The notes: generated by a model not told the origin, from the sequence alone. A DNA stretch of 5,679 nt from an uncultured beta proteobacterium (GCA_903944555.1 CAJASG010000015.1:1-5679), one strand, 5' to 3'; positions 1 to 5,618 are shown, counted from the first letter of the stretch. Made by a program: numbers and translations.

Positions 1-320
1 GCATTCACGGCTATGTGCCGGAAGACTTTATGGCCAGCTTCATGGGCAAGGACGCTTGGTGGTCGGTGCCCTTGGCCGTACTTATTGGGGTACCGATGTA
101 CACCAATGCAGCAGGCGTCATCCCCATCGTGCAGGCGCTCTTGGCCAAGGGTGCAGCGCTGGGCACCGTGCTGGCTTTCATGATGAGTGTGATTGCGCTT
201 TCGCTGCCCGAAATGGTCATTCTGCGCAAAGTACTCAAGCTGCGGCCGATCGCAACATTCACGGGTGTGGTGGCGGCCGGCATCTTGCTGGTGGGCTATG
301 TTTTCAACGCTGTTTTATAA
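1..320 (+). CDS. COG0701-family permease (ArsP/YraQ-like), C-terminal part
   Basis: The reading frame is open from the left edge (first full codon at 3) to a TAA at 318-320, giving the last 105 residues; the start lies outside the window. The GTG at 15 is in frame but is internal, because the coding sequence continues upstream of it. Three membrane segments can be seen: one around VLIGVPMYTNAAGVIPIVQALL, one around LGTVLAFMMSVIALSLPEMVIL, and a C-terminal one ending VGYVFNAVL. The GVPMYTNAAGV-type segment with a later SLPEM motif is characteristic of the COG0701/DUF318 inner-membrane permeases. Some of these (ArsP) export trivalent organoarsenicals; many have no assigned substrate. The closely following thioredoxin-like gene is a common partner of this family. 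The arsA gene further on makes an arsenical role plausible, but the N-terminal region that would help separate ArsP from other members is missing. Confidence 0.85.
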   Translation, partial: IHGYVPEDFMASFMGKDAWWSVPLAVLIGVPMYTNAAGVIPIVQALLAKGAALGTVLAFMMSVIALSLPEMVILRKVLKLRPIATFTGVVAAGILLVGYVFNAVL

Positions 321-331
321 AAGGACCCCTC

Positions 332-574
332 ATGGACATCAAAGTTTTGGGCACCGGATGTGCCAATTGCAGAAACACCATTGCACTGATCGAACAGGAG
401 GCGCAGGCCAAGGGCGTCGTAGTCAACCTGGAAAAGATCGAGGACTTGCGCCAGATCATGGGCTATGGCGTGATGAGTACCCCTGGAGTTGTTATCAACG
501 GTAAAGTGGTGCATGCTGGTGGCGTGCCAAGCCGCGACAAGATTGCGCAGTGGTTCACTGGCCACACGGCCTGA
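332..574 (+). CDS. Small thioredoxin-fold protein (TM0996/MTH895 redox-active disulfide family)
   Basis: The gene encodes 80 residues from ATG 332, preceded by an AAGGA Shine-Dalgarno at 321-325, only 11 bp after the permease stop; the two are almost certainly co-transcribed. The N-terminus MDIKVLGTGCANC carries a CxxC active site (Cys10, Cys13) directly after the first beta strand. A cis-Pro-type STPGVVING motif follows around residues 49-57, and a GGVPS turn precedes the last helix. Length and motif order match the small glutaredoxin-like 'redox-active disulfide protein 2' family. It has no signal peptide, so it should be cytoplasmic. Members are often encoded next to COG0701 permeases, where they may reduce the substrate or the transporter; that role is inferred. 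The frame extends upstream of 332 without a stop, but it would overlap the permease gene in another frame, so the ATG with the good ribosome site is chosen. Confidence 0.88.
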   Translation: MDIKVLGTGCANCRNTIALIEQEAQAKGVVVNLEKIEDLRQIMGYGVMSTPGVVINGKVVHAGGVPSRDKIAQWFTGHTA

Positions 575-624
575 GTAAGTATCGGAAATAGGGGTTGAAA
601 AAGTTCGAAATTTGAGAGGCTTAT

Positions 625-741
625 ATGAAACAAACACCCACCACTTCAGTTAACTATTTGCCCAATTCCACATCAACGACACCTCGCTGGCAGGCCAGGT
701 TTCTACGCGAAGCGCTGCGCGGACCCATAGGACATGCATAG
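625..741 (+). CDS. Possible small gene (38 aa), translationally coupled to the cation transporter
   Basis: This candidate lies in the 166-bp gap between the thioredoxin-like gene and the cation diffusion facilitator. ATG 625 is preceded by GAGAGG at 614-619 with a 5-nt spacer, a good ribosome site. The frame runs 38 codons to TAG 739-741, whose last base is the first base of the transporter's GTG start (TAGTG). The peptide starts MKQTPTTSVNYLP, is Thr/Ser/Pro-rich in its first half and basic in its second half, and ends in GPIGHA. It has no membrane segment, CxxC or recognisable domain. It could be a leader peptide that delivers ribosomes to the GTG start, a true small protein, or chance. A weak -35-like TTGAAA sits at 595-600 and a -10-like TTATAT at 621-626, but their 20-bp spacing is poor and the latter overlaps the start codon. 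Nothing else is recognisable in this gap. Confidence 0.4.
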   Translation: MKQTPTTSVNYLPNSTSTTPRWQARFLREALRGPIGHA

Positions 742-1679
742 TGGGTATTGAACACGACCATGACCACGGGCACGACCACGCGCCGGCGAACTTCAACCAA
801 GCCTTTGCCATCGGCATTGTGCTGAACACTGCCTTTGTGGCGATAGAAGCGTTTTACGGCTGGAAAATCAATTCACTGGCCTTGTTGGCCGATGCGGGCC
901 ACAACCTCAGCGATGTAGCGGGTTTGGTGTTGGCGTGGGGCGGTGCACTGGCCGTCAAATTGCAGCCCAATGCGCGGCACACCTACGGCTGGAAGCGCGC
1001 CACCATCCTGGCGGCCTTTGCCAATGCGCTGCTCCTGCTGCTGGCCATGGGAGGCTTGGCCTGGGAAGCCATCAGCCGATTGCTCTCCACGCATGCACCG
1101 GTGCACGAGCAAGGTATCACCATCATGGTGGTGGCTGGCGTTGGCATTGTGGTCAACACCGCCACAGCCTTGTTGTTTATGCGAGGCCGCGACAGTGACC
1201 TGAACATTCGCGGCGCATTCACCCACATGGCGGCGGATGCGCTGGTATCGGCGGGCGTTGTCATTGCGGGGGCGTTAACACTGTGGATGGGTTGGGACTG
1301 GCTGGACCCGGTCGTTAGTTTGGCGATTGCTGCTGTGATATTGCTGGGCACTTGGGGGCTGTTCAAGCAGTCATTGCACATGCTGTTTGACGGGGTGCCT
1401 GACAGCGTAGACCCCAAAGCGGTACACGACTACCTGGCTGCGCTGCCCGGCATCAGCCGCGTGCATGACCTGCACATCTGGGCCATGGGCACGTCGCACA
1501 TTGCGCTGACGGCGCACCTGGTCATGCCGCAAGGCTACGCAGACGATGCCTTTCTGCAAAACGCTACACAACAGTTGCACGACCGGTTCGAGATTACGCA
1601 CGTGACCTTGCAGGTGATGCGGCAGGCATTTATGCCTGGGTGCGCCGACCCGCCGGCCAATACACATGCACACGCCTGA
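741..1679 (+). CDS. Cation diffusion facilitator, CzcD/ZnT-type metal/H+ antiporter
   Basis: The protein has 312 residues and is a full-length CDF-family transporter that should export Zn2+, and possibly Co2+ or Cd2+, from the cytoplasm in exchange for protons. It starts with a His/Asp metal-binding tail (HDHDHGHDH, residues 5-13). About six membrane helices follow at roughly 22-40, 46-70, 87-108, 126-147, 164-182 and 190-206. The transport site is the paired HxxxD motif, His54/Asp58 in helix 2 and His162/Asp166 in helix 5; His in both helices is typical of Zn-type CzcD/ZnT members. The cytoplasmic C-terminal domain spans about 210-300 and contains the family-typical VHDLHIWAMG and ITHVTLQVM strands. 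GTG 741 is the only usable start, since the next in-frame ATG lies after helix 2; AGGA at 729-732 is its ribosome site. The start overlaps the stop of the small upstream frame by one base, and the 3' end overlaps the next gene. Confidence 0.93.
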   Translation: MGIEHDHDHGHDHAPANFNQAFAIGIVLNTAFVAIEAFYGWKINSLALLADAGHNLSDVAGLVLAWGGALAVKLQPNARHTYGWKRATILAAFANALLLLLAMGGLAWEAISRLLSTHAPVHEQGITIMVVAGVGIVVNTATALLFMRGRDSDLNIRGAFTHMAADALVSAGVVIAGALTLWMGWDWLDPVVSLAIAAVILLGTWGLFKQSLHMLFDGVPDSVDPKAVHDYLAALPGISRVHDLHIWAMGTSHIALTAHLVMPQGYADDAFLQNATQQLHDRFEITHVTLQVMRQAFMPGCADPPANTHAHA

Positions 1680-3039
1680 CCGACTTATGGACACCAAACC
1701 TACTATGCCAGCCACTTGCAAAGACGCCCCGTTGGACTTGGCCGAGGCCCTCAACCAGGGCTGTTATTGCCAGACGCTGGATACACAGCGGCTGCGCGGG
1801 CAACTGGAGTCGGACCCCAGCCTGCTGGGCATGGCCCAAAGCATCACCAACACCCGGCCGCATCTTTTTTCATCGACGGTGGTGTTTCTCTCCCCCACCA
1901 TGGTGGAGGCCATCACCGCCACGGTCGGTGCCATTGAGCGGGTCATGGCCCTTCCCGCCTGGCAGACCCAGGCGCTGGCGACGGCCGCCCCGATTGCGCA
2001 GGTCGACCACGGCCCACTGGGGGTTTTCATGGGCTACGACTTTCACATGGGTCCAGACGGCCCGCAACTGATCGAGATCAACACCAATGCGGGTGGTGCC
2101 CTGCTCAACGTGGCCTTGGCGCGGGCGCAAACCGCCTGCTGTCAGGCCATGGATTTGGCGATGAACGGCTACCGCGACCTGCGCACGCTGGAGTCTGATT
2201 TTTTGGCCATGTTCCAAAGCGAATGGCAATTGCAGCGCGGAGACGCGCCGCTGCGCACCATTGCCATCGTGGACGACGATCCAGCCAACCAGTACCTGGC
2301 GCCCGAGTTCGAGCTGTTTCGCCAGTTGTTCATCCAGCACGGTCTGCAGGCGGTGATTGCCGACGCGGCGCAGCTGCAATGGCACGACGGCAGCCTGTGG
2401 CACGGCACCACCGCTATTGACCTGGTCTACAACCGGACCACCGACTTTGATTTATCTGAGGCCGCGCACACGGCACTGGCGCAGGCCTATACCAGCGGTG
2501 GCGTGGTGCTGACACCTAATCCCCGCATCCATGCCCTGTGCGCGGATAAGCGGCATTTGGTGACCCTGGGCCACCTGCCCACGCTGCAGGCCATGGGAGT
2601 GACCGAAGCAGACCAGCGCATTTTGCAAAAGGGCATTCCAGCCTGTGAAGTGGTCACGCCAGACAACGCCGCCGCGCTGTGGGAGCGCAGACGCCACCTC
2701 TTCTTCAAACCGCTGGCCGGGTTTGGCGCCCGCGCGGTGTACCGGGGCGACAAGCTGACCCGCAAAGTGTGGGAGCAAATTCTGGCGGCCGACTACATTG
2801 CCCAGGCCTTGGTGCCACCCAGCCAGCGTGCGATGGAAATCGACGCCGCGCAAACCACCCTCAAATTCGACATCCGGGCCTACACCTACGCGGGACGGCT
2901 GCAACTGCTGGCGGCACGCACCTACAGCGGACAAACCACCAACTTCCGCACCCAGGGTGGTGGTTTTGCACCCGTGCTGCCGGTGCCTGCGAAAACGACG
3001 GCTCAAACCTGTCTGGACCACGCTGCGGCGGCAGGTTGA
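1666..3039 (+). CDS. Circularly permuted ATP-grasp-like ligase, substrate unknown
   Basis: The protein has 457 residues if it starts at ATG 1666, overlapping the transporter by 14 bp. In-frame ATGs at 1687 and 1705 are also possible, and none has a clear ribosome site. Motif order is that of the circularly permuted ATP-grasp/glutathionylspermidine-synthase-like group. An acidic metal-ligand segment, GYDFHMGPDGPQLIEINTN (Glu137, Asn139, Asn141), comes early. Next are a VYNRTTDFD segment and an ALCADKRHL segment in the middle, then the nucleotide-binding FFKPLAGFGARAV (Lys348) and AQALVPPS. DIRAY (Asp402, Arg404), Arg418 and TNFRTQGGG (residues 425-433) follow near the end. Such enzymes use ATP to form an acyl phosphate and join it to an amine or thiol, building peptides or amides. 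It is cytoplasmic, with no signal or membrane segment. Its place between a metal exporter and ArsA suggests a thiol, peptide or chelator role, but that is inference. I cannot name a characterised homologue. Confidence 0.75.
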   Translation: MHTPDRLMDTKPTMPATCKDAPLDLAEALNQGCYCQTLDTQRLRGQLESDPSLLGMAQSITNTRPHLFSSTVVFLSPTMVEAITATVGAIERVMALPAWQTQALATAAPIAQVDHGPLGVFMGYDFHMGPDGPQLIEINTNAGGALLNVALARAQTACCQAMDLAMNGYRDLRTLESDFLAMFQSEWQLQRGDAPLRTIAIVDDDPANQYLAPEFELFRQLFIQHGLQAVIADAAQLQWHDGSLWHGTTAIDLVYNRTTDFDLSEAAHTALAQAYTSGGVVLTPNPRIHALCADKRHLVTLGHLPTLQAMGVTEADQRILQKGIPACEVVTPDNAAALWERRRHLFFKPLAGFGARAVYRGDKLTRKVWEQILAADYIAQALVPPSQRAMEIDAAQTTLKFDIRAYTYAGRLQLLAARTYSGQTTNFRTQGGGFAPVLPVPAKTTAQTCLDHAAAAG

Positions 3040-3040
3040 T

Positions 3041-3098
3041 ACCAGCACGCTTTTGCTATTATTTTTATAGCTGACTGCGCATATTCCACGGGGGCTAC
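3041..3098 (+). repeat. AT-rich hairpin spacer before arsA, resembling a dispersed Comamonadaceae intergenic repeat
   Basis: The 59-bp gap between the ATP-grasp gene and arsA holds a 5-bp inverted repeat, GCTAT at 3055-3059 and ATAGC at 3067-3071, around a T-rich 7-nt loop. A CTGACTGCGC segment and a GGGGGCTA follow. From memory, similar hairpin blocks followed by CTGCTTGCGC and a G-rich tail recur between genes in Rhodoferax, Polaromonas and Acidovorax; I cannot verify this here. The G5 run at 3090-3094 sits 4 nt before the arsA ATG and is the only candidate ribosome site. A -35-like TTGATA at 3036-3041 with a TTATTT at 3059-3064 (17-bp gap), or a TATTAT at 3057-3062, could form a weak promoter for arsA. 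The stem is too short to be a convincing terminator. Confidence 0.4.
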
Positions 3099-4889
3099 AT
3101 GCACTTTTTACCTAACTTTTTGACTCACCCGACCCGCCACCTTTTTTTCACCGGCAAAGGTGGCGTTGGCAAAACATCCCTATCCGCCGCCGCGGCACTG
3201 GCCTTGGCCGATGCTGGCAAGAAGGTGCTGCTGGTCAGTACCGATGCCGCCAGCAACCTGGACGAGATGCTGGGCGTGGTGCTGGCCAACACACCAATAC
3301 CGGTGCCCACGGTGGCGCACCTGTGGGTGTTGAACATCGACCCGGATGCCGCGGCCGAACACTACCGCCTGCGGGTGCTGGAACAACTCGGGGCAGACGC
3401 CACCGAGCTGGAGCGCTCCGAGGTCCGCGAGCAGTTGTCCGGCGCCTGCACCACCGAGATTGCCTCGTTCGACGAGTTCGCCACCCTGCTCTCGGGTGGG
3501 GCCGCGGAGTATGACCACATCGTGTTTGACACCGCGCCCACCGGCCACACACTGCGCCTGCTGAGCCTGCCCAAGGCGTGGACCGGCTTTTTGGACGGCA
3601 ACGACCGGGGTGCCTCATGTCTTGGACCGCACTCGGGCCTAAAAATGCAGGAAGCCCGCTTCAAAGTGGCCATGAACGCGCTGTGTGACGCCACGCAGAC
3701 CTCGGTGGTATTGGTCACCCGGCCCGACCAGGGCGCCATTGCCGAGGCCGCGCGCACCTCGCTGGAGTTGCATGCGCTGGGTTTGCACAACCAACGGCTG
3801 GCCGTCAACGGTATCTTTCACGCAAGCGACCCACAGGATGCGGTGGCCAACGCCATCGCCGCCTTGGGGCAACAGGCGCTTGACGCCATGCCCGAGGCCC
3901 TGCGCCAGCTGCCGCAAGACCAGATTCCCCTGCGCGCGTTCGACACCGTTGGGCTGCAGGCGCTGCGTGCGTTATTCGGCGCCACTAGCATTTCGCCTGC
4001 CCCCAATTCCAGTGCAGCGGTTGCTACCATTGGCAACGCCGTGCTGCAGGCCTGCGGGAGCCTTGCCCAACTGACAGACGAACTCGCCGCAGCCGGGCGT
4101 GGGCTCATCATGGTCATGGGCAAAGGCGGCGTGGGCAAGACCACCATTGCGGCGGCCCTGGCGGCTGGACTGGTGCAGCGCGGCCACTCGGTGCACCTGA
4201 GCACCACCGACCCGGCCGCCCACGTCGCCATCACCGTGAATGAGAGCCTGCCCGGGCTGCGTGTGGACCGCATTGACCCCAAGGCCGAAACGCAGGCCTA
4301 CATCGCCAAGATCATGGCCGCCAAGTCACCCAAGCTGGACGCCCAGGGCCAGGCCCTGCTGCTGGAGGACCTGCAGTCGCCTTGCACTGAAGAAGTGGCG
4401 GTGTTCCACGCGTTTTCCCGCATTGTGTCGGAGGCCCGCAGCGCCTTTGTGGTGCTGGACACCGCCCCCACCGGGCACTCGCTGTTGTTGATGGATGCCA
4501 CCGGCGCCTACCACCGGCAGATGGTGCGTGAGTACGGTGACGGCGCCGACGGACAGCGCACGGCCCACGTCGTCACCCCCTTGATGCGCCTGCAAGACCC
4601 GGAGCACACCAAAGTCATCCTGGTCACCCTGCCCGAGGTCACCCCAGTGTCCCAAGCCAGCGCGCTGCAGGACGACCTGCGCCGCGCCAAGATTGAACCC
4701 TATGCCTGGGTCATCAACAAAAGTATCGAAGCGGCCGGCACGACCGACCCGCTACTGTCAGCCCGCTTGGGCGGCGAACGCAAGCAGCTGGAGCGCATTG
4801 CGGCAGGCCTGTCCCAACAAACTTTTGTGGTGCCCTGGCTCGCCACACCCCCCATTGGACTGAAGGAACTGGGCAAGCTGGTTAGCTGA
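3099..4889 (+). CDS. arsA: ArsA, two-domain arsenite/antimonite-stimulated ATPase
   Basis: The protein has 596 residues, close to the 583 of plasmid R773 ArsA. It is the cytoplasmic ATPase that binds As(III)/Sb(III) and energises an ArsB-type membrane exporter. Both halves are complete. The N-half has deviant Walker A GKGGVGKTS (residues 19-27), DTAPTGH at 144-150 and GASCLGP around Cys174. The C-half has GKGGVGKTT (341-349) and DTAPTGH at 454-460. The three metalloid-binding cysteines of R773 ArsA (113, 172, 422) have counterparts at Cys117 (SGACTTE), Cys174 and Cys429 (SPCTEE), so allosteric As(III) activation should be intact. The halves are joined by a linker at about 295-335. ATG 3099 is preceded by GGGGG at 3090-3094. 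No arsB, acr3, arsD, arsR or arsC gene is in the window, so its membrane partner must be encoded elsewhere, unless it works with another permease, which would be unusual. Confidence 0.97.
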   Translation: MHFLPNFLTHPTRHLFFTGKGGVGKTSLSAAAALALADAGKKVLLVSTDAASNLDEMLGVVLANTPIPVPTVAHLWVLNIDPDAAAEHYRLRVLEQLGADATELERSEVREQLSGACTTEIASFDEFATLLSGGAAEYDHIVFDTAPTGHTLRLLSLPKAWTGFLDGNDRGASCLGPHSGLKMQEARFKVAMNALCDATQTSVVLVTRPDQGAIAEAARTSLELHALGLHNQRLAVNGIFHASDPQDAVANAIAALGQQALDAMPEALRQLPQDQIPLRAFDTVGLQALRALFGATSISPAPNSSAAVATIGNAVLQACGSLAQLTDELAAAGRGLIMVMGKGGVGKTTIAAALAAGLVQRGHSVHLSTTDPAAHVAITVNESLPGLRVDRIDPKAETQAYIAKIMAAKSPKLDAQGQALLLEDLQSPCTEEVAVFHAFSRIVSEARSAFVVLDTAPTGHSLLLMDATGAYHRQMVREYGDGADGQRTAHVVTPLMRLQDPEHTKVILVTLPEVTPVSQASALQDDLRRAKIEPYAWVINKSIEAAGTTDPLLSARLGGERKQLERIAAGLSQQTFVVPWLATPPIGLKELGKLVS

Positions 4890-4907
4890 TCTTTGATGTC
4901 GGTCAGC
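4885..4907 (+). terminator. Weak hairpin at the end of arsA
   Basis: GCTGATC at 4885-4891 can pair with GGTCAGC at 4901-4907 (seven pairs, one of them G-U) around a 9-nt loop. The hairpin begins two bases before the arsA stop codon. It is followed by ACAGATTTGCATTTT rather than a clean T-run, so termination would be weak at best. It does separate arsA from the independent promoter just downstream, which fits a partial terminator, but chance pairing is possible. Confidence 0.25.
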
Positions 4908-4920
4908 ACAGATTTGCATT

Positions 4921-4949
4921 TTGGTTTTATACTCCCCCCTGTATATAAA
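4921..4949 (+). promoter_or_regulatory. Sigma-70-like promoter of the AhpD-like gene
   Basis: A -35-like TTGGTT at 4921-4926 and a -10-like TATAAA at 4944-4949 are separated by the optimal 17 bp, 15 bp upstream of the start codon of the next gene. This short distance implies a brief leader containing the GGAG ribosome site at 4955-4958. The spacer between the boxes is almost wholly occupied by a C-tract palindrome, which suggests that this is a regulated promoter. An alternative -35 (TTGCAT, 4914-4919) would give a 24-bp spacer and is less likely. Confidence 0.5.
4928..4945. promoter_or_regulatory. Likely operator for a CsoR/RcnR/FrmR-family repressor
   Basis: The sequence TATACTCCCCCCTGTATA has perfect 5-bp arms (TATAC at 4928-4932, GTATA at 4941-4945) around TCCCCCCT. 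A C/G tract flanked by AT-rich inverted arms of the TAC...GTA type is the recognised operator design of the CsoR/RcnR/FrmR (DUF156) repressors, which sense Cu(I), Ni/Co, formaldehyde or sulfur species. It lies between the -35 and -10 boxes and overlaps the first base of the -10, so a bound repressor should block RNA polymerase. The repressor gene is not in the window, so the inducer is unknown. A MerR-type spacer dyad is the main alternative. Confidence 0.5.
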
Positions 4950-4964
4950 ATCTTGGAGAAACCC

Positions 4965-5318
4965 ATGAGCACCTTTGACCACGCCACCCTGATCCACAAC
5001 ATCAATACCAACCTGGCTCCGCTGCGCAAAGCACAGCCCGAGGCCATGCAGGGCTTTGGCCAGCTGGCGCGGGCAGCGATGACTGAGGGCGCCATCAGTG
5101 CCAAAAACAAAGAATTGATTGCGCTGGCCATCGGTGTAACCCAGCACTGCTCAGGCTGCGTGGGCTTTCATGTCAAGGCCTTAATCAAACTGCAGTGCAC
5201 CCGCGTCGAGCTGGAAGAAATGCTGACCGTGTGTGTTTACATGGGTGGCGGCCCGGCACTGATGTACACCGCCGAAGTGCTGGCCGCGTGGGACGCCATG
5301 AGCCCCGCAGCGCAATAG
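4965..5318 (+). CDS. AhpD-like / carboxymuconolactone decarboxylase-family protein
   Basis: The protein has 117 residues and is a single-domain all-helical CMD-fold protein. The catalytic pattern is that of AhpD-like peroxidase/disulfide reductases: Glu50, then QHCSGCVGFH with Cys62, Cys65 and His69, corresponding to the Glu, CxxC and His of mycobacterial AhpD. True decarboxylases of this superfamily lack the CxxC, so a thiol-redox or peroxide-related role is more likely than aromatic degradation. The C-terminal half has the usual VCVYMGGGPALMYTAEVLAAWD helices. ATG 4965 is chosen because GGAG (4955-4958) is correctly spaced. A longer in-frame start at 4893 (TTG) would place the promoter and operator inside the gene. 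It is encoded 75 bp after arsA and looks independently regulated through the C-tract palindrome. The partner that reduces it is unknown; the thioredoxin-like protein at 332 is a candidate. Confidence 0.9.
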   Translation: MSTFDHATLIHNINTNLAPLRKAQPEAMQGFGQLARAAMTEGAISAKNKELIALAIGVTQHCSGCVGFHVKALIKLQCTRVELEEMLTVCVYMGGGPALMYTAEVLAAWDAMSPAAQ

Positions 5319-5345
5319 CCTTCCGACACGCTGGTTAGCGAAGGC
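5318..5345. terminator. Inverted repeat between convergent genes
   Basis: GCCTTC at 5318-5323 and GAAGGC at 5340-5345 are perfect complements separated by 16 bases, in the 16-bp gap between the convergent AhpD-like and oxidase-subunit genes and overlapping both ends. The position suits a shared bidirectional stop. The loop is long and there is no T-run on either side, so intrinsic termination is doubtful. Confidence 0.25.
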
Positions 5346-5604
5346 CGATCCAGTACGCCAGCACAATCATGCTGGTCACGAAGATTAGCCAGCCGACCAG
5401 CAACACGCGCCACATCCGGGGCGCGTGGCGCAGCTCCATGAAGTCATAAATCACCCACAGCCCTTTGGCCGCAGCCATCGCAAACATGAGCAGCACCGGC
5501 ACCATGCCGGCGCTGCCCGACAGGCCGCTTTCACCCAGCCAGTGGGTAACCCCGGTGGCGAGAAGCAAAGCGAGCCAGAGGCGGTTGAGTGCAGTATTGA
5601 ACAT
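5335..5604 (-). CDS. Cytochrome c oxidase subunit IV / NorF-like small membrane protein
   Basis: The protein has 89 residues, reads right to left and ends in TAA at 5337-5335. It has three hydrophobic helices, at about 7-22, 33-53 and 67-86. Between the second and third is KGLWVIYDFMELRHAPRMWR (48-66), the Lys ... FMELR ... WR pattern of the prokaryotic subunit IV family (PF03626 type). This small inner-membrane subunit helps assembly or stability of haem-copper oxidases. The NorF-like members accompany NorE in nitric oxide reductase clusters. ATG 5604 begins 14 bp after the stop of the subunit III-like gene, so the two form an operon. The frame stays open upstream, but it would overlap the subunit III gene in another frame, so the shorter start is preferred even though its ribosome site is weak. 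Confidence 0.75.
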   Translation of the reverse strand: MFNTALNRLWLALLLATGVTHWLGESGLSGSAGMVPVLLMFAMAAAKGLWVIYDFMELRHAPRMWRVLLVGWLIFVTSMIVLAYWIGLR

Positions 5605-5618
5605 GTCAGGATGTGCGG

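Noticed and set aside
56..331. Upstream extension of the thioredoxin-like frame
   Set aside because: It overlaps the permease coding region in another frame, and its protein text lacks membrane or domain character. ATG 332 has its own ribosome site.
560..571. GGCC-ACAC-GGCC hairpin at the end of the thioredoxin-like gene as a terminator
   Set aside because: The stem is only 4 bp, lies within coding sequence up to the stop codon, and has no T-run after it.
1870..2403. Antisense open frame (177 codons) opposite the ATP-grasp gene
   Set aside because: No recognisable domain and no ribosome site in a fitting place; it is explained as a shadow of the sense gene.
2452..3048. Long antisense open frame (198 codons) opposite the ATP-grasp gene
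   Set aside because: GC-rich coding DNA often leaves antisense frames open. The sense strand carries recognisable ATP-grasp motifs and the antisense product shows none.
3818..4282. Antisense open frame (154 codons) opposite arsA
   Set aside because: Low-complexity Ala/Ser-rich text typical of a reverse-strand shadow; arsA covers the region fully.
3099..4889. Possibility that the two ArsA halves are a NifH/ParA or Get3-type protein
   Set aside because: The tandem P-loops with DTAPTGH in both halves and the three ArsA cysteines point specifically to ArsA.
4893..4964. Upstream TTG start for the AhpD-like gene
   Set aside because: This stretch holds the promoter and C-tract operator, while ATG 4965 has a proper GGAG site.
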